A stretch of DNA of 29,554 nucleotides from Benthortus sp964440495 (GCA_964440495.1 CAYTSD010000014.1:1-29554); one strand, 5' to 3'; counted from the first letter of the stretch, positions 15,486 through 23,104 are shown. Numbers and translations are program-made. The notes: generated from the letters alone by a model not told the origin.

Positions 15486-16246
15486 AGCCTATGGAGAGGG
15501 TTCTCCTAAGGCTTAGGGAGCTTTCCCAGAAGCCTGAGCTAGTGAGGCTCCTAGCTTATCCAACGATGGATGAGGCCTACTCGGAGAAGATTCTGGAAGA
15601 GCTCGGAGAACTCGAGGTTGAGGGGGTCTATTTCACAGCTAAGCCTAGGCTTGAGCCTCTGAGAATCGGGAAGGGATACCGTGGAGTCGTCCTCCTAGCT
15701 CGTAGACTCGGAGAGGATGTGGCGCTGAAGATTCTACGAGCCGACGCTGGGATAAGCACTCTGAGGAGAGAGGCCGAGCTAACCTCAGCCGCCAACAGAG
15801 CTGGGGTCGGGCCATGTCTGCTGGGCTCAGCGGAGCATGTGCTAGCACTAGAATACATTATCGGAGAAGACCTAGACCTATGGCTTGGAAAGGCAGATTA
15901 CAGTCTGAGAGATATTGTTAGACTTGTTCTGAGGAGGTGTCTGGAGCAGGCTCGGAGGCTTGACGAGATAGGGCTTGACCACGGCGAGCTAAGCAACGCT
16001 AGAAGACACATCTTAGTCAAAGAGAACCTCAGCCCCGTGATACTCGACTTCGGGAAGGCGAGCTTCTCGAGGAAGCCTCACAACGTTACCTCACTCTTCA
16101 GCTACATCACCTACGGCCCCCACTCCTCAAAGATTCTCGAAATACTGGATGTATCTGAGAAGCCTCTTGAGGTTGTGAGAGAGTATAAGCGTGAAGGAAG
16201 CCGTGAGTCCTTCGAGAAGATTCTTAAAGCATTAAACTTGGAGTAG
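15482..16246 (+). CDS. Predicted Ser/Thr protein kinase (COG2112-like)
   Basis: A small single-domain kinase of 254 residues of the archaeal COG2112 type. The glycine-loop equivalent is RIGKGYRGVV at 61-70, the ATP-anchoring Lys83 is in VALKIL, the catalytic loop is LDHGELSN with Asp166 and Asn172, and the metal motif is DFG at 189-191. The loop DHGEL rather than DLHPGN separates it from Bud32 and RIO kinases. GTG 15482 overlaps the CCA-adding enzyme stop; ATG 15491 is in frame. Its place between cca and a folate gene suggests a housekeeping, RNA-linked role, but its substrate is unknown. Confidence 0.8.
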   Translation: MKPMERVLLRLRELSQKPELVRLLAYPTMDEAYSEKILEELGELEVEGVYFTAKPRLEPLRIGKGYRGVVLLARRLGEDVALKILRADAGISTLRREAELTSAANRAGVGPCLLGSAEHVLALEYIIGEDLDLWLGKADYSLRDIVRLVLRRCLEQARRLDEIGLDHGELSNARRHILVKENLSPVILDFGKASFSRKPHNVTSLFSYITYGPHSSKILEILDVSEKPLEVVREYKREGSRESFEKILKALNLE

Positions 16247-16250
16247 CCTG

Positions 16251-16964
16251 TTGCTGGGTAAGCAGGAGATACGTGAAAGGGTTTGGAGGGTTTTGGAGGA
16301 GCGTGGGGTTGCGAGGTTCCCCAGACCTGTTAGGGGTAGGATACCGAACTTCATAGGGGCGGAGGAAGCCGCAGACCGCCTGCTAAGCCTAGAAGCATAC
16401 AGGAACGCTGAGGTTGTTAAGGTGAGTCCAGACTCTCCTCAACGCCGCATAAGATACAGATGCCTAGCCGATGGAAAGACTCTGATAATGCCTACGCCGA
16501 GGCTCAGCAAAGGCTTCCTAATACTCGACCCAAAGAATATTCCGAGGAAGATGTTTAGGGATGCTTCAACGATTAGGGGAGCCTTCAAGTGGGGGCGGCT
16601 CATAGAGCCTGAAAAGCTCCCTAGAGTAGACTTTATAGTCGTAGGCTCCGTGGCGGTTTCAAGAGATGGGGTAAGAATAGGGAAGGGTGGAGGATACGGG
16701 GAGCTGGAGTATGCGATACTGAGAGAGCTTGGAAAGGTTAATGAAGAAACACCTATCGCAACAAATGTTCATGACCTCCAAGTATTCGAGGAGCTTCCAT
16801 CAGACCCCTACGACCTCACACTAGACTACATAGCTACACCTACAAGAATTATCCGATGTAGGAGAAAGATGAGGCCTAAGGGGATTATCTGGAGTCTTCT
16901 CAGACCTGAGAAACTGGAGGAGATTCCCCTGCTTAAAGGGTTAAGGGAGAGGCTTCAGGGTTAA
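16251..16964 (+). CDS. 5-formyltetrahydrofolate cyclo-ligase family protein
   Basis: The family converts 5-formyl-THF to 5,10-methenyl-THF with ATP. The 237 residues start LGKQEIRERVWRVLEERGVA, contain PDSPQRRIRYRCL and the signature RIGKGGGYGELEYAIL at 142-157, which matches the GxGGGYY nucleotide loop. The later VHDLQV and the longer form resemble the archaeal/MTHFSD-like branch rather than short bacterial enzymes, so the exact folate reaction is uncertain. The start is TTG 16251, four bases after the kinase stop. Its 3' end overlaps the convergent serA-like gene by 24 bases. Confidence 0.78.
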   Translation: MLGKQEIRERVWRVLEERGVARFPRPVRGRIPNFIGAEEAADRLLSLEAYRNAEVVKVSPDSPQRRIRYRCLADGKTLIMPTPRLSKGFLILDPKNIPRKMFRDASTIRGAFKWGRLIEPEKLPRVDFIVVGSVAVSRDGVRIGKGGGYGELEYAILRELGKVNEETPIATNVHDLQVFEELPSDPYDLTLDYIATPTRIIRCRRKMRPKGIIWSLLRPEKLEEIPLLKGLRERLQG

Positions 16965-17864
16965 CGTCTCGGCGGCTCTCCGAGCAACCTCCTCGGAAAC
17001 CCTCTGATAGGCCTCAGAAGTCTTGGCACCTATATGCGGTGTAACAATAAAGTTCTCTAACTCTAGGAGCTTCTCATTCCTCCCAATCCAATCATCGTCC
17101 GCGTCAAATGCTGCTCCAGCAATCCACCCCTCTCTCAAAGCCCTGTAAAGCGCCTGGGAATCAACTATATCCGGCCTCGAGGTATTGATGAGATACGCGG
17201 TGTTACGCATGATCCGCAGTTCTTCCTCGCCGAGAAGTCCATAGTTCTTTTCGGTTAAGGGTATGTGGAGGGTTACAAAGTCTGAGAGTGAGAGAAGCTT
17301 CCCCAAACGAACAGACTCCGCATCCAACCCTTCTAAGACTTTTTCAGAGATTTTCCTCACATCGTTGACTAAAATCTTCATCCCAAGAGTCCTCCCAATA
17401 GCGGCAACCCTACTCCCTATGCATCCGAATCCAACCACTCCGAGAGTCTTCCCTCGAAGCTCCATACCTTCACGGCTCTCCCTACCTCTATTCGATAGGA
17501 TTCCATGTAGTCTACGTGCAAGGATTAGTAGGAGACCGATTGTTAGCTCTGCAACTGAGTCCGCTACAGCCTCAGGGACTCTAACAACCTTCACCCCTCT
17601 TCTCGCAGCCTCCTCCAAGTCTATGTTATCGACGCCGCTTCCAGCCCTCGCAACAAGTCTTAGACGCTTCGCTCTCCTGAGAACCTCACCAGTAATCTTG
17701 GTCCTACTTCTTACAATTAGGCAGTCATAGTCTGCGACCCTTTCAAGAAGCTCTTCACCACTTATCATCGGCTCGTAATCCACTTGGAGGCCTCTTCTCA
17801 TCAGTAGGTCGAGGCCGCTTGGATGGATTGGGTCGCAGACTAGAACCCTCAACAGAGTCCTCAC
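16941..17864 (-). CDS. serA: D-3-phosphoglycerate dehydrogenase-like 2-hydroxyacid dehydrogenase
   Basis: An NAD-dependent D-2-hydroxyacid dehydrogenase of 307 residues, probably the first enzyme of serine synthesis. The Rossmann motif is LGVVGFGCIGSRVA at 141-154, the substrate-binding Arg230 is in NTSRPDIVD, and the catalytic His277 is in VTPHIGAKTSEA. The usual DVFExEP element reads FDADDDWIG, so the catalytic Glu appears to be replaced or displaced. VARAGSGVDNID at 71-82 is typical of SerA. It lacks the C-terminal ACT domain of long SerA proteins, as many archaeal forms do. It overlaps trpB2 by four bases and is downstream of it, opposite an ACT-domain regulator. Confidence 0.82.
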   Translation of the reverse strand: MRTLLRVLVCDPIHPSGLDLLMRRGLQVDYEPMISGEELLERVADYDCLIVRSRTKITGEVLRRAKRLRLVARAGSGVDNIDLEEAARRGVKVVRVPEAVADSVAELTIGLLLILARRLHGILSNRGRESREGMELRGKTLGVVGFGCIGSRVAAIGRTLGMKILVNDVRKISEKVLEGLDAESVRLGKLLSLSDFVTLHIPLTEKNYGLLGEEELRIMRNTAYLINTSRPDIVDSQALYRALREGWIAGAAFDADDDWIGRNEKLLELENFIVTPHIGAKTSEAYQRVSEEVARRAAETLTLKPLP

Positions 17865-19270
17865 CCCAGGTCCTTGAGATATGGTAGGTCCTTAATCCAT
17901 GGATATTCTCTGAAGTGTCTCTCAAGCGAGGCTTTAACCTCAGCTTCTGGATAATAGTATGGTTTGAGGTTGCCGTTCAGGAACTCCTCGTAGGCTTTTA
18001 GGTCGAAGTAGCCGTGTCCGGTGAGGTTGAAGAGTATTGTTTTCTCCTCACCCTTCTCCTTCGCCTTCAATGCCTCATCAATAACAAACTTTATCGTGTG
18101 CGCAGGTTCTGGTGCTGGGAGGATTCCCTCAGTCCTCGTGAAGAGTAGGGCCGCCTCGAACACCGAGACCTGGTCATAGGCCACCGCGTCAACAAGCCCC
18201 AGCTTGACTAGGAGGCAGATTGTAGGCGCGTCGCCGTGATATCTTAGCCCTCCAGCGTGGATTGGGGGTGGGACGAAGTCTGAGCCAAGGGTATACATTG
18301 GGAGGAGGGGCGTCATCTTGGCCTCGTCTCCGAAGTCGTAGGTATAGACCCCCTTGGTGAGCGTCGGGCAGGCTGTCGGCTCGGTGGCAACAAATCTAAC
18401 CTCCTTCGGAGCCTTCTTCTTGACGACATCATAGTAGAAGGGCCAGAAGAGTCCAGCGAAGCTGCTTCCCCCTCCAACGCATCCGGCCACGACATCCGGG
18501 TAGTCATCAGCCATCTCAAGCTGCTTCTTGGCCTCGAGCCCCTGGACAGTTTGATGGAGTAGGACGTGGTTCAAGACGCTTCCAAGACTATACTTAACCC
18601 CCTCATGGGTGACGGCGTCCTCAACCGCCTCACTTATCGCTATCCCGAGGCTTCCAGGATGGTTTGGGTCTTCCTCAGACAACGCTCTCCCAGACCTCGT
18701 CTTACTGCTTGGACTAGGAGTTACCTCGGCGCCCCAGCTCTCCATAAGGATCCTACGATAGGGCTTCTGCTGGTAGCTTATCCTAACCATGTAAACCCTC
18801 GACTTCATTCCGAAGAGATTGCAGGCGAAGGCCAGAGCCGAGCCCCACTGCCCGGCGCCAGTCTCGGTTGTAAGGACCTGGGTTCCCTCCTTCAGGTTGT
18901 AGTAGGCTTGAGCTACAGCTGTGTTGGGTTTATGGGAGCCTGGTGGACTGACCCCCTCATACTTGTAGTAGATCTTCGCAGGGGTCTTCAAAGCTTCCTC
19001 AAGCCTCCTCGCCCTGTAGAGCGGGGTCGGCCTCCAAGCGGTGTAAACCTCCCTAACCTCCTCGGGGATAGGTATCCAGCGCTCCAGACTCATCTCCTGT
19101 CGGAGAAGCTCCTTCGCGAAGACGGCCTCAAGCTTCTCAGGCTTGATAGGCTCCCTAGTCTCAGGGTCTACCGGAGGCGGAAGAGGCCTCGGAAGATCGG
19201 GGAGAATATTGTACCACTGCTTCGGTATCTCGCCGTCGGGTAAGATTATCTTCCTCTCATGGTCGTTCAT
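17861..19270 (-). CDS. trpB2: Tryptophan synthase beta-like protein TrpB2
   Basis: A PLP enzyme that condenses indole (or an indole precursor's product) with serine to make tryptophan. The 469 residues from ATG 19270 begin MNDHERKIILPDGEIPKQWY, characteristic of the TrpB2 branch (COG1350). The PLP lysine is Lys114 in PPGSHKPNTA, followed by TETGAGQWGSALA and the phosphate loop CVGGGSSFAG. The long N-terminal extension with LPDLPRPLPPPVDP separates it from TrpB1. No trpA or other trp gene is nearby. The frame extends to GTG 19294, but that codon lies at the edge of the TATA box at 19294-19305, so ATG 19270 is preferred. Co-transcription with serA fits its need for serine. Confidence 0.93.
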   Translation of the reverse strand: MNDHERKIILPDGEIPKQWYNILPDLPRPLPPPVDPETREPIKPEKLEAVFAKELLRQEMSLERWIPIPEEVREVYTAWRPTPLYRARRLEEALKTPAKIYYKYEGVSPPGSHKPNTAVAQAYYNLKEGTQVLTTETGAGQWGSALAFACNLFGMKSRVYMVRISYQQKPYRRILMESWGAEVTPSPSSKTRSGRALSEEDPNHPGSLGIAISEAVEDAVTHEGVKYSLGSVLNHVLLHQTVQGLEAKKQLEMADDYPDVVAGCVGGGSSFAGLFWPFYYDVVKKKAPKEVRFVATEPTACPTLTKGVYTYDFGDEAKMTPLLPMYTLGSDFVPPPIHAGGLRYHGDAPTICLLVKLGLVDAVAYDQVSVFEAALLFTRTEGILPAPEPAHTIKFVIDEALKAKEKGEEKTILFNLTGHGYFDLKAYEEFLNGNLKPYYYPEAEVKASLERHFREYPWIKDLPYLKDLG

Positions 19271-19293
19271 GGTTAGATTAGGAGCATTAAGCA

Positions 19294-19305
19294 CATATTT
19301 ATACC
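19294..19305 (-). promoter_or_regulatory. TATA box of trpB2-serA
   Basis: GGTATAAATATG on the minus strand, centred about 29 bases before ATG 19270. It supports a leaderless trpB2 transcript and lies in the short divergent region shared with the HTH-ACT regulator, a natural place for regulator binding. Confidence 0.6.
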
Positions 19306-19377
19306 TTAATGAACACTAGTATACACTCTGCCTCTAAACGGAAGCATAATATTCTATCAAGGCCATAGAAAACTAGA

Positions 19378-19881
19378 ATGTGGAGAAAAATATCGGAGAA
19401 GCTGAGGGAATTCCCAGCAAGACTCAAGGTTGTGAGGCTGATGATAGAGTATGGGATAGGGTTGCGTGAGGACGGGAAGATAGTTGTAGGGCCTGTGGAG
19501 ATACCTGACGTCTCTCTGGCAAGAGCCGTCGGCGTCGATAGAAGGGTCGTCAAACGCACGGTGGAGCAGCTCCTAACAGATCCAGGGCTTAAGAGGATCT
19601 TCACGGGTCTAAGGCCTGCTGGAGCCTTCCTCGCACCAATAGCCAAGGAGCTTGGCTACTATGTTGTTGAGATTAGGGCTGAGCCTGGGGCGCCTGGAAT
19701 TCTAGCGGGAGCGGCTCAGGTCGCCGCCGAGGAGGGGATAAGCGTCAGGCAGGCTGTGGCCGAGGATCCCGAACTCTTCCCCGAGCCCAAGCTTACCCTC
19801 GTGCTGGAGCGCCCCCTCTCAGGTGAGGGGCTCAACAAGATACTCAAAATACCTCACGTTAAGAGCGTTACAGCCTACTGA
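19378..19881 (+). CDS. Predicted amino-acid metabolism regulator (HTH-ACT, COG2150-like)
   Basis: A 167-residue protein with an N-terminal helical, DNA-binding-like region (SLARAVGVDRRVVKRTVEQL near 47-66) and a C-terminal ACT-like part (YYVVEIRAEPGAPGILAGAA, then PKLTLVLERPLSGEGLNKI). This matches the archaeal family annotated as predicted regulators of amino acid metabolism. ACT domains bind amino acids, so it may sense serine or tryptophan. It is divergent from trpB2-serA, with about 107 bases between the start codons, which supports control of that operon (inference). A weak TATA-like GCATAATATTC lies about 30 bases before ATG 19378, and there is no ribosome site. Confidence 0.78.
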   Translation: MWRKISEKLREFPARLKVVRLMIEYGIGLREDGKIVVGPVEIPDVSLARAVGVDRRVVKRTVEQLLTDPGLKRIFTGLRPAGAFLAPIAKELGYYVVEIRAEPGAPGILAGAAQVAAEEGISVRQAVAEDPELFPEPKLTLVLERPLSGEGLNKILKIPHVKSVTAY

Positions 19882-20084
19882 ACCAATCCTCTAGAAAGAG
19901 GGAGGAGTTACGCCTTGGCCCTGAAGAGAACCTAGCTCTCCTCCCAACACCAGCAGCTTGGATAACGGCGCTCAACCCGAGGGCGGGAGGAACATTCTCA
20001 GGAAGAGTCTTCACCTTGGGAACACCTCCCAGCAAACCTGTTCGTGAAATGATTAAATTCTAGGTTAACGGCGTGAGAGACGGT
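19882..20084 (+). other. Intergenic region with an open frame lacking a good start
   Basis: One plus-strand frame stays open for about 60 codons and ends at TAG 20061-20063 with TPPSKPVREMIKF. It has protein-like composition (GPEENLALLPTPAAWI) but no ATG or GTG near its beginning and no ribosome site. It may be a gene remnant or chance. ATGATTAAATTC at 20049-20060 may be the promoter of the tRNA gene. I see no clear C/D-box RNA. Confidence 0.25.
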
Positions 20085-20183
20085 GGGGCCGTGGTCTAGC
20101 TTGGCTATGACTCCAGCCTGGGGAGCTTAACCAGATGCCTGGAACGCTGGAAATCCTGGGTTCGAATCCCAGCGGCCCCACCA
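20085..20183 (+). tRNA. tRNA-Pro(GGG) with a 21-base intron and encoded CCA
   Basis: The acceptor stem GGGGCCG (20085-20091) pairs with CGGCCCC (20173-20179), the discriminator is A20180 and CCA is encoded at 20181-20183. The D arm GTCT/TGAC and the T arm CTGGG-TTCGAAT-CCCAG are standard. The anticodon stem CCAGC (20113-20117) pairs with GCTGG (20146-20150). Reading C-T-GGG-G puts anticodon GGG at 20120-20122, so the tRNA decodes CCC/CCU proline codons. The loop is interrupted after position 37 by bases 20124-20144. Without the intron and CCA the tRNA is 75 bases long. Confidence 0.93.
20124..20144 (+). other. Archaeal tRNA intron with bulge-helix-bulge splice sites
   Basis: The intron lies between positions 37 and 38. 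CTGG at 20118-20121 can pair with CTGG at 20139-20142 (two Watson-Crick and two G-U pairs) to form the four-base central helix. The three-base bulges are GG^A on the 5' side and AA^C on the 3' side. The splicing endonuclease should cut after 20123 and after 20144. The intron's own stem is only about two base pairs, which is short. Confidence 0.8.
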
Positions 20184-20208
20184 CCCCCAGAACAGACGGC
20201 TTCCCTCT

Positions 20209-21681
20209 TTACCTGTTTCCAGCCTCGTTAATGAGGTAGTTTACAATCAGTCTCACACCCACGCCTGTCGCGCCCTTCGGTGTATAGCTCTTCTGCTCGC
20301 TTGTCTCCTGTATCCACGCTGTCCCAGCTATGTCCAGATGCGCCCAAGGTGTTTCTCCAACGAAGTTTGCGAGGAACGCTGCGGCTGTTATCGCTCCACC
20401 CGGTCTTCCCCCAACATTCTTCATGTCGGCTACATCGCTCTTCAGTTGGTCGTAGTATGGTTTCCAGAGTGGGAGACGCCAGACACGTTCACCTGTATGT
20501 TCAGCGGATTTCTCCAGCTTCTCAGCCAGCTCCTCATTGTTTGTGAAGAGTCCTGTGGCATGGGTTCCGAGAGCTATTACGCATGCTCCTGTCAGTGTTG
20601 CGAGGTCTATCATGGCTTTGGGTTTAAGCTCCGCTCCATATGCCAATGCGTCGGCGAGGATTAGACGACCTTCAGCGTCTGTTGAGATAATCTCAGCCGT
20701 CTTCCCGTTCCTAAACCTAATGATGTCTCCAGGCTTGAACGCTCTTCCACTAGGCATGTTCTCCACAACTGGGATTAGTCCAACAACCTTCAAGGGAAGC
20801 TTAAGCAGTGCTACTGCCTTCAGTATCCCGACGACGGATGCTCCGCCAGCCTTGTCATACTTCATCTCCTCCATATGTTGAGGGGGTTTAATCGAGATTC
20901 CGCCTGAGTCGAATGTGACAGCCTTCCCGGCCACGACGTAGGTCTCTCCCCCGCCATCGTACTCCAAGACGATTAGCCTCGGCTCATAGGCACTCCCTCT
21001 CCCAACGTTAATTATTCCACCCATCCCCATCTCCTCAAGCTCCCTCAAACCATACACCCTAACCCTGACTGGAAGCTTGTTGAACTCTCTGCGCACAATC
21101 TCCTCAAACTTCTCGGGAACACAGTCGCTTGAAGGAAGATTGGCTATATCACGGGCAGCCTTCACACCCTCATAGATTTTCTCAACCCTCTCAACAATCC
21201 TCGCAGCCGTCCCAGCGTCATCAACAAGTATTCTAAGCTCCTCAAATACAGGCTCCTTCCTCTCAGACTTATAGACATCAAATCTATAGGATGCTAGTAG
21301 GGCTCCCTCAGCAGCCGCTTCAACAGCGTCAGATTGGTTGAAACAGTTTGGTGGAACGGCGTAGAGGGTCTTGATTCCAGCCTCATCCGAGACCTGGACT
21401 GCTTTTCCATAAGCCCTTCTAACCTCATCCAACCCAAGCTCCTCAGCCTTCCCTAAACCAAGGAGCAGCAACCTCTTCGGTCCGCCTTCAAGCATTGTTG
21501 GAAGAGGGTAAGCCTCCTCAAGCTTCCCCCTAAACTCCCTTCCAGCAACGGGTTCAATTATTCCTCGGAGCCTCTCATCAAGCTCGGCGGCGGGCTTAAC
21601 TTCCTCCCCAACCTGATAGAAGGGCAGCGCAACGGTTTCAGGCTTCTCCCAAGGCTTACCCTTCTCAACAGTCACCCGCAT
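20209..21681 (-). CDS. pepA: Leucyl aminopeptidase (M17, PepA family)
   Basis: A cytosolic two-metal aminopeptidase that removes N-terminal residues from peptides. In 490 residues the metal and catalytic residues are all in place: Lys253, Asp258 and Lys265 in GKAVTFDSGGISIKP, Asp276 in KYDKAGGASV, and Asp335, Glu337 and Arg339 in STDAEGRLILADAL. The N-terminal domain (1-165) is the usual M17 regulatory domain. Such enzymes form hexamers. A TATA-like CCTTATTTA (21705-21713, minus) lies about 28 bases before ATG 21681, so pepA probably has its own leaderless transcript. It follows a membrane protease gene on the same strand, 48 bases away. Confidence 0.95.
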   Translation of the reverse strand: MRVTVEKGKPWEKPETVALPFYQVGEEVKPAAELDERLRGIIEPVAGREFRGKLEEAYPLPTMLEGGPKRLLLLGLGKAEELGLDEVRRAYGKAVQVSDEAGIKTLYAVPPNCFNQSDAVEAAAEGALLASYRFDVYKSERKEPVFEELRILVDDAGTAARIVERVEKIYEGVKAARDIANLPSSDCVPEKFEEIVRREFNKLPVRVRVYGLRELEEMGMGGIINVGRGSAYEPRLIVLEYDGGGETYVVAGKAVTFDSGGISIKPPQHMEEMKYDKAGGASVVGILKAVALLKLPLKVVGLIPVVENMPSGRAFKPGDIIRFRNGKTAEIISTDAEGRLILADALAYGAELKPKAMIDLATLTGACVIALGTHATGLFTNNEELAEKLEKSAEHTGERVWRLPLWKPYYDQLKSDVADMKNVGGRPGGAITAAAFLANFVGETPWAHLDIAGTAWIQETSEQKSYTPKGATGVGVRLIVNYLINEAGNR

Positions 21682-21704
21682 ACCTCTAAGCCTAACATAG
21701 GCGG

Positions 21705-21713
21705 TAAATAAGG
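21705..21713 (-). promoter_or_regulatory. TATA-like box of pepA
   Basis: CCTTATTTA on the minus strand, about 28 bases before ATG 21681. There is no ribosome site directly before the ATG, so a leaderless transcript is likely. Confidence 0.45.
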
Positions 21714-21729
21714 AGGCTCATACCTAACC

Positions 21730-22515
21730 TTAGAGGAAATAGGAGAAGGCTAGGAGAGCTATGCTGGCAGCTATCGAGACCGCCCACTTCCACCTACTCC
21801 ATGCAAGGACCTTCACGCCGTCGAGTGGGCCGAAGGGTATTAGGTTGAAGAGGGCTATGAAGGCGTTGAGCTGCGCAAGCCTCACAAACGCGTAGGCCAG
21901 TAGAAAGTGCTTAAGCTGAAGAGAAGCCGCATAAAGGTTTAGGAACGCCGCCGAGAGAACGATGTTTGCTAGAGGGCCTGCAAGCGATATCCACCCCATC
22001 ATGGGAATCGTTAGAAGCCCTGAGACGACCACCGCTCCAGGCGCAATTATCTTGAAGGGTATGAATGGGAGGGAGGTGACGAGGGTTAGAATAGAGCCTG
22101 TTGGGTCAAGTCTAAATCCCGCTCTAAGCCCGTAGCGTCTCGCAGCTGTACGATGACCAAACTCGTGGAGGAGGAAGGATGCCGCGAATCCGCCTACCAG
22201 GAGGATGAGTATCCAGAGAGGGAGACCAATATTGTAGCCTATGATGGAGAATCCCGCCAAGACTACTAGAAGTGTTCCAGCAGCTAGGTGGGCTGCCTCA
22301 CCTCGACCCCTCCGCCTGAGTTCAGCGCCATATCTCTCCTCCCTCCTAATCGTAGCCCTAATCTCCTTAAGCTCCTTCTCATAGGGAGAAGCCGCCGCGA
22401 AGAGTCCTGGACAGTTATGCTTCTCTGGAAGCCTATGCTCGGCGCAGAAGTATCCACCGCAGTAACGGCATTTGAAGGGCATCAAAACCTCCTTACCACA
22501 GTACTCACACTTCAA
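21730..22515 (-). CDS. Site-2-type membrane metalloprotease (M50) with N-terminal AN1 zinc finger
   Basis: A fusion of a zinc finger and an intramembrane protease. Numbered from TTG 22515 (261 residues), an AN1-type finger uses Cys3, Cys6, Cys16, Cys19, Cys24, His27, His33 and Cys35. A short charged helix follows, then about six membrane segments. The protease motif is His117-Glu-Phe-Gly-His121 (LLHEFGHRTAARR), and the second metal-binding motif is NLIPFGPLDG at 224-233 with Asp232. Such enzymes cut membrane-embedded segments of their substrates. The open frame continues up to 22635, but a TATA-like box at 22572-22579 lies inside that extension and relatives begin just before the first finger cysteine. 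TTG 22524 is an alternative. It is divergent from hsp20. Confidence 0.85.
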   Translation of the reverse strand: MKCEYCGKEVLMPFKCRYCGGYFCAEHRLPEKHNCPGLFAAASPYEKELKEIRATIRREERYGAELRRRGRGEAAHLAAGTLLVVLAGFSIIGYNIGLPLWILILLVGGFAASFLLHEFGHRTAARRYGLRAGFRLDPTGSILTLVTSLPFIPFKIIAPGAVVVSGLLTIPMMGWISLAGPLANIVLSAAFLNLYAASLQLKHFLLAYAFVRLAQLNAFIALFNLIPFGPLDGVKVLAWSRWKWAVSIAASIALLAFSYFL

Positions 22516-22571
22516 ATCTCCCAACCCCAGGTAAGCAGGCCTAAATGACCAGACTTCAAGGTAGAGCGAGC

Positions 22572-22579
22572 AATATAAG
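22572..22579 (-). promoter_or_regulatory. TATA-like box of the AN1-M50 protease gene
   Basis: CTTATATT on the minus strand. A start of transcription near 22550 would leave a leader of about 26-35 bases before TTG 22524 or 22515, and rules out translation from the far upstream end of the frame. Confidence 0.4.
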
Positions 22580-22650
22580 TAATGCCGCCTCCCTAGGGGA
22601 GAATAGCAGTTAAATCCACCTATGCATAGTATCAATCTGGTGGTGAAGCT

Positions 22651-23103
22651 ATGTTTAGGGAGAGAAGCCGAGATTTAGAGAGAGTGGTTGAGAGAATAGT
22701 TAGAGACGTCTCGGAGAGCATAGGCTCACTGATAGAGTCTGCAGCCTCACCCCTCAGGCTCTCAACCTACATCACGCCAGAGGGATATAGGAGGCCGGTT
22801 GGAGACGCCTACCTAGATGGGGATGAAGTTGTAGCGGTCTTCGAGATACCTGGAGCAGCGAAGGACTCAATCTCGATAACGGTCCGTGAAGGCGAGGTCG
22901 AGGTCGAGGCAGGGTTCTCCGAAGAAGTTCTCAAGAACGCTGGGAAATACCCAGGCTTCAGAGACGTGAAGGGATACAAGCGTGTTCTCCAGCTCCCGAG
23001 AAAGATTGAAGCAGACTCCGCCAAAGCAGTCTACAGAGACGGCGTTCTGGTGGTTAGAGCCTCCTTAGCGAAGCCTAAGGGAGTGAAGGTGAAGATAGAG
23101 TAG
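22651..23103 (+). CDS. hsp20: Small heat shock protein, Hsp20/alpha-crystallin family
   Basis: An ATP-independent chaperone that holds unfolding proteins. The 150 residues have a helical N-terminal part (RDLERVVERIVRDVSESIG) and an alpha-crystallin domain at about 48-138, with DEVVAVFEIPGAAKDSISIT and YRDGVLVVRASLAKP. The usual GVL motif is present in DGVLVV. The C-terminal VKVKIE lies where an IxI tail motif is expected. GGTGGTG at 22639-22645 is a good ribosome site five bases before ATG 22651. It shares a divergent promoter region with the membrane protease, and the DNA ligase start follows after one base. Confidence 0.9.
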   Translation: MFRERSRDLERVVERIVRDVSESIGSLIESAASPLRLSTYITPEGYRRPVGDAYLDGDEVVAVFEIPGAAKDSISITVREGEVEVEAGFSEEVLKNAGKYPGFRDVKGYKRVLQLPRKIEADSAKAVYRDGVLVVRASLAKPKGVKVKIE

Positions 23104-23104
23104 G

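Noticed and set aside
15482..16246. Bud32 (KEOPS) kinase
   Set aside because: The catalytic loop is LDHGELSN and the protein is longer; Bud32 has a different loop and a basic C-terminal tail. The COG2112-like family fits better.
17263..17730. 155-codon plus-strand frame within the serA region
   Set aside because: It lies fully inside the serA gene on the opposite strand and shows no domain.
18566..19243. Long open frame on the plus strand opposite trpB2 (225 codons)
   Set aside because: It is the antisense shadow of a well-conserved TrpB2 reading frame, and its own protein has no recognisable domain.
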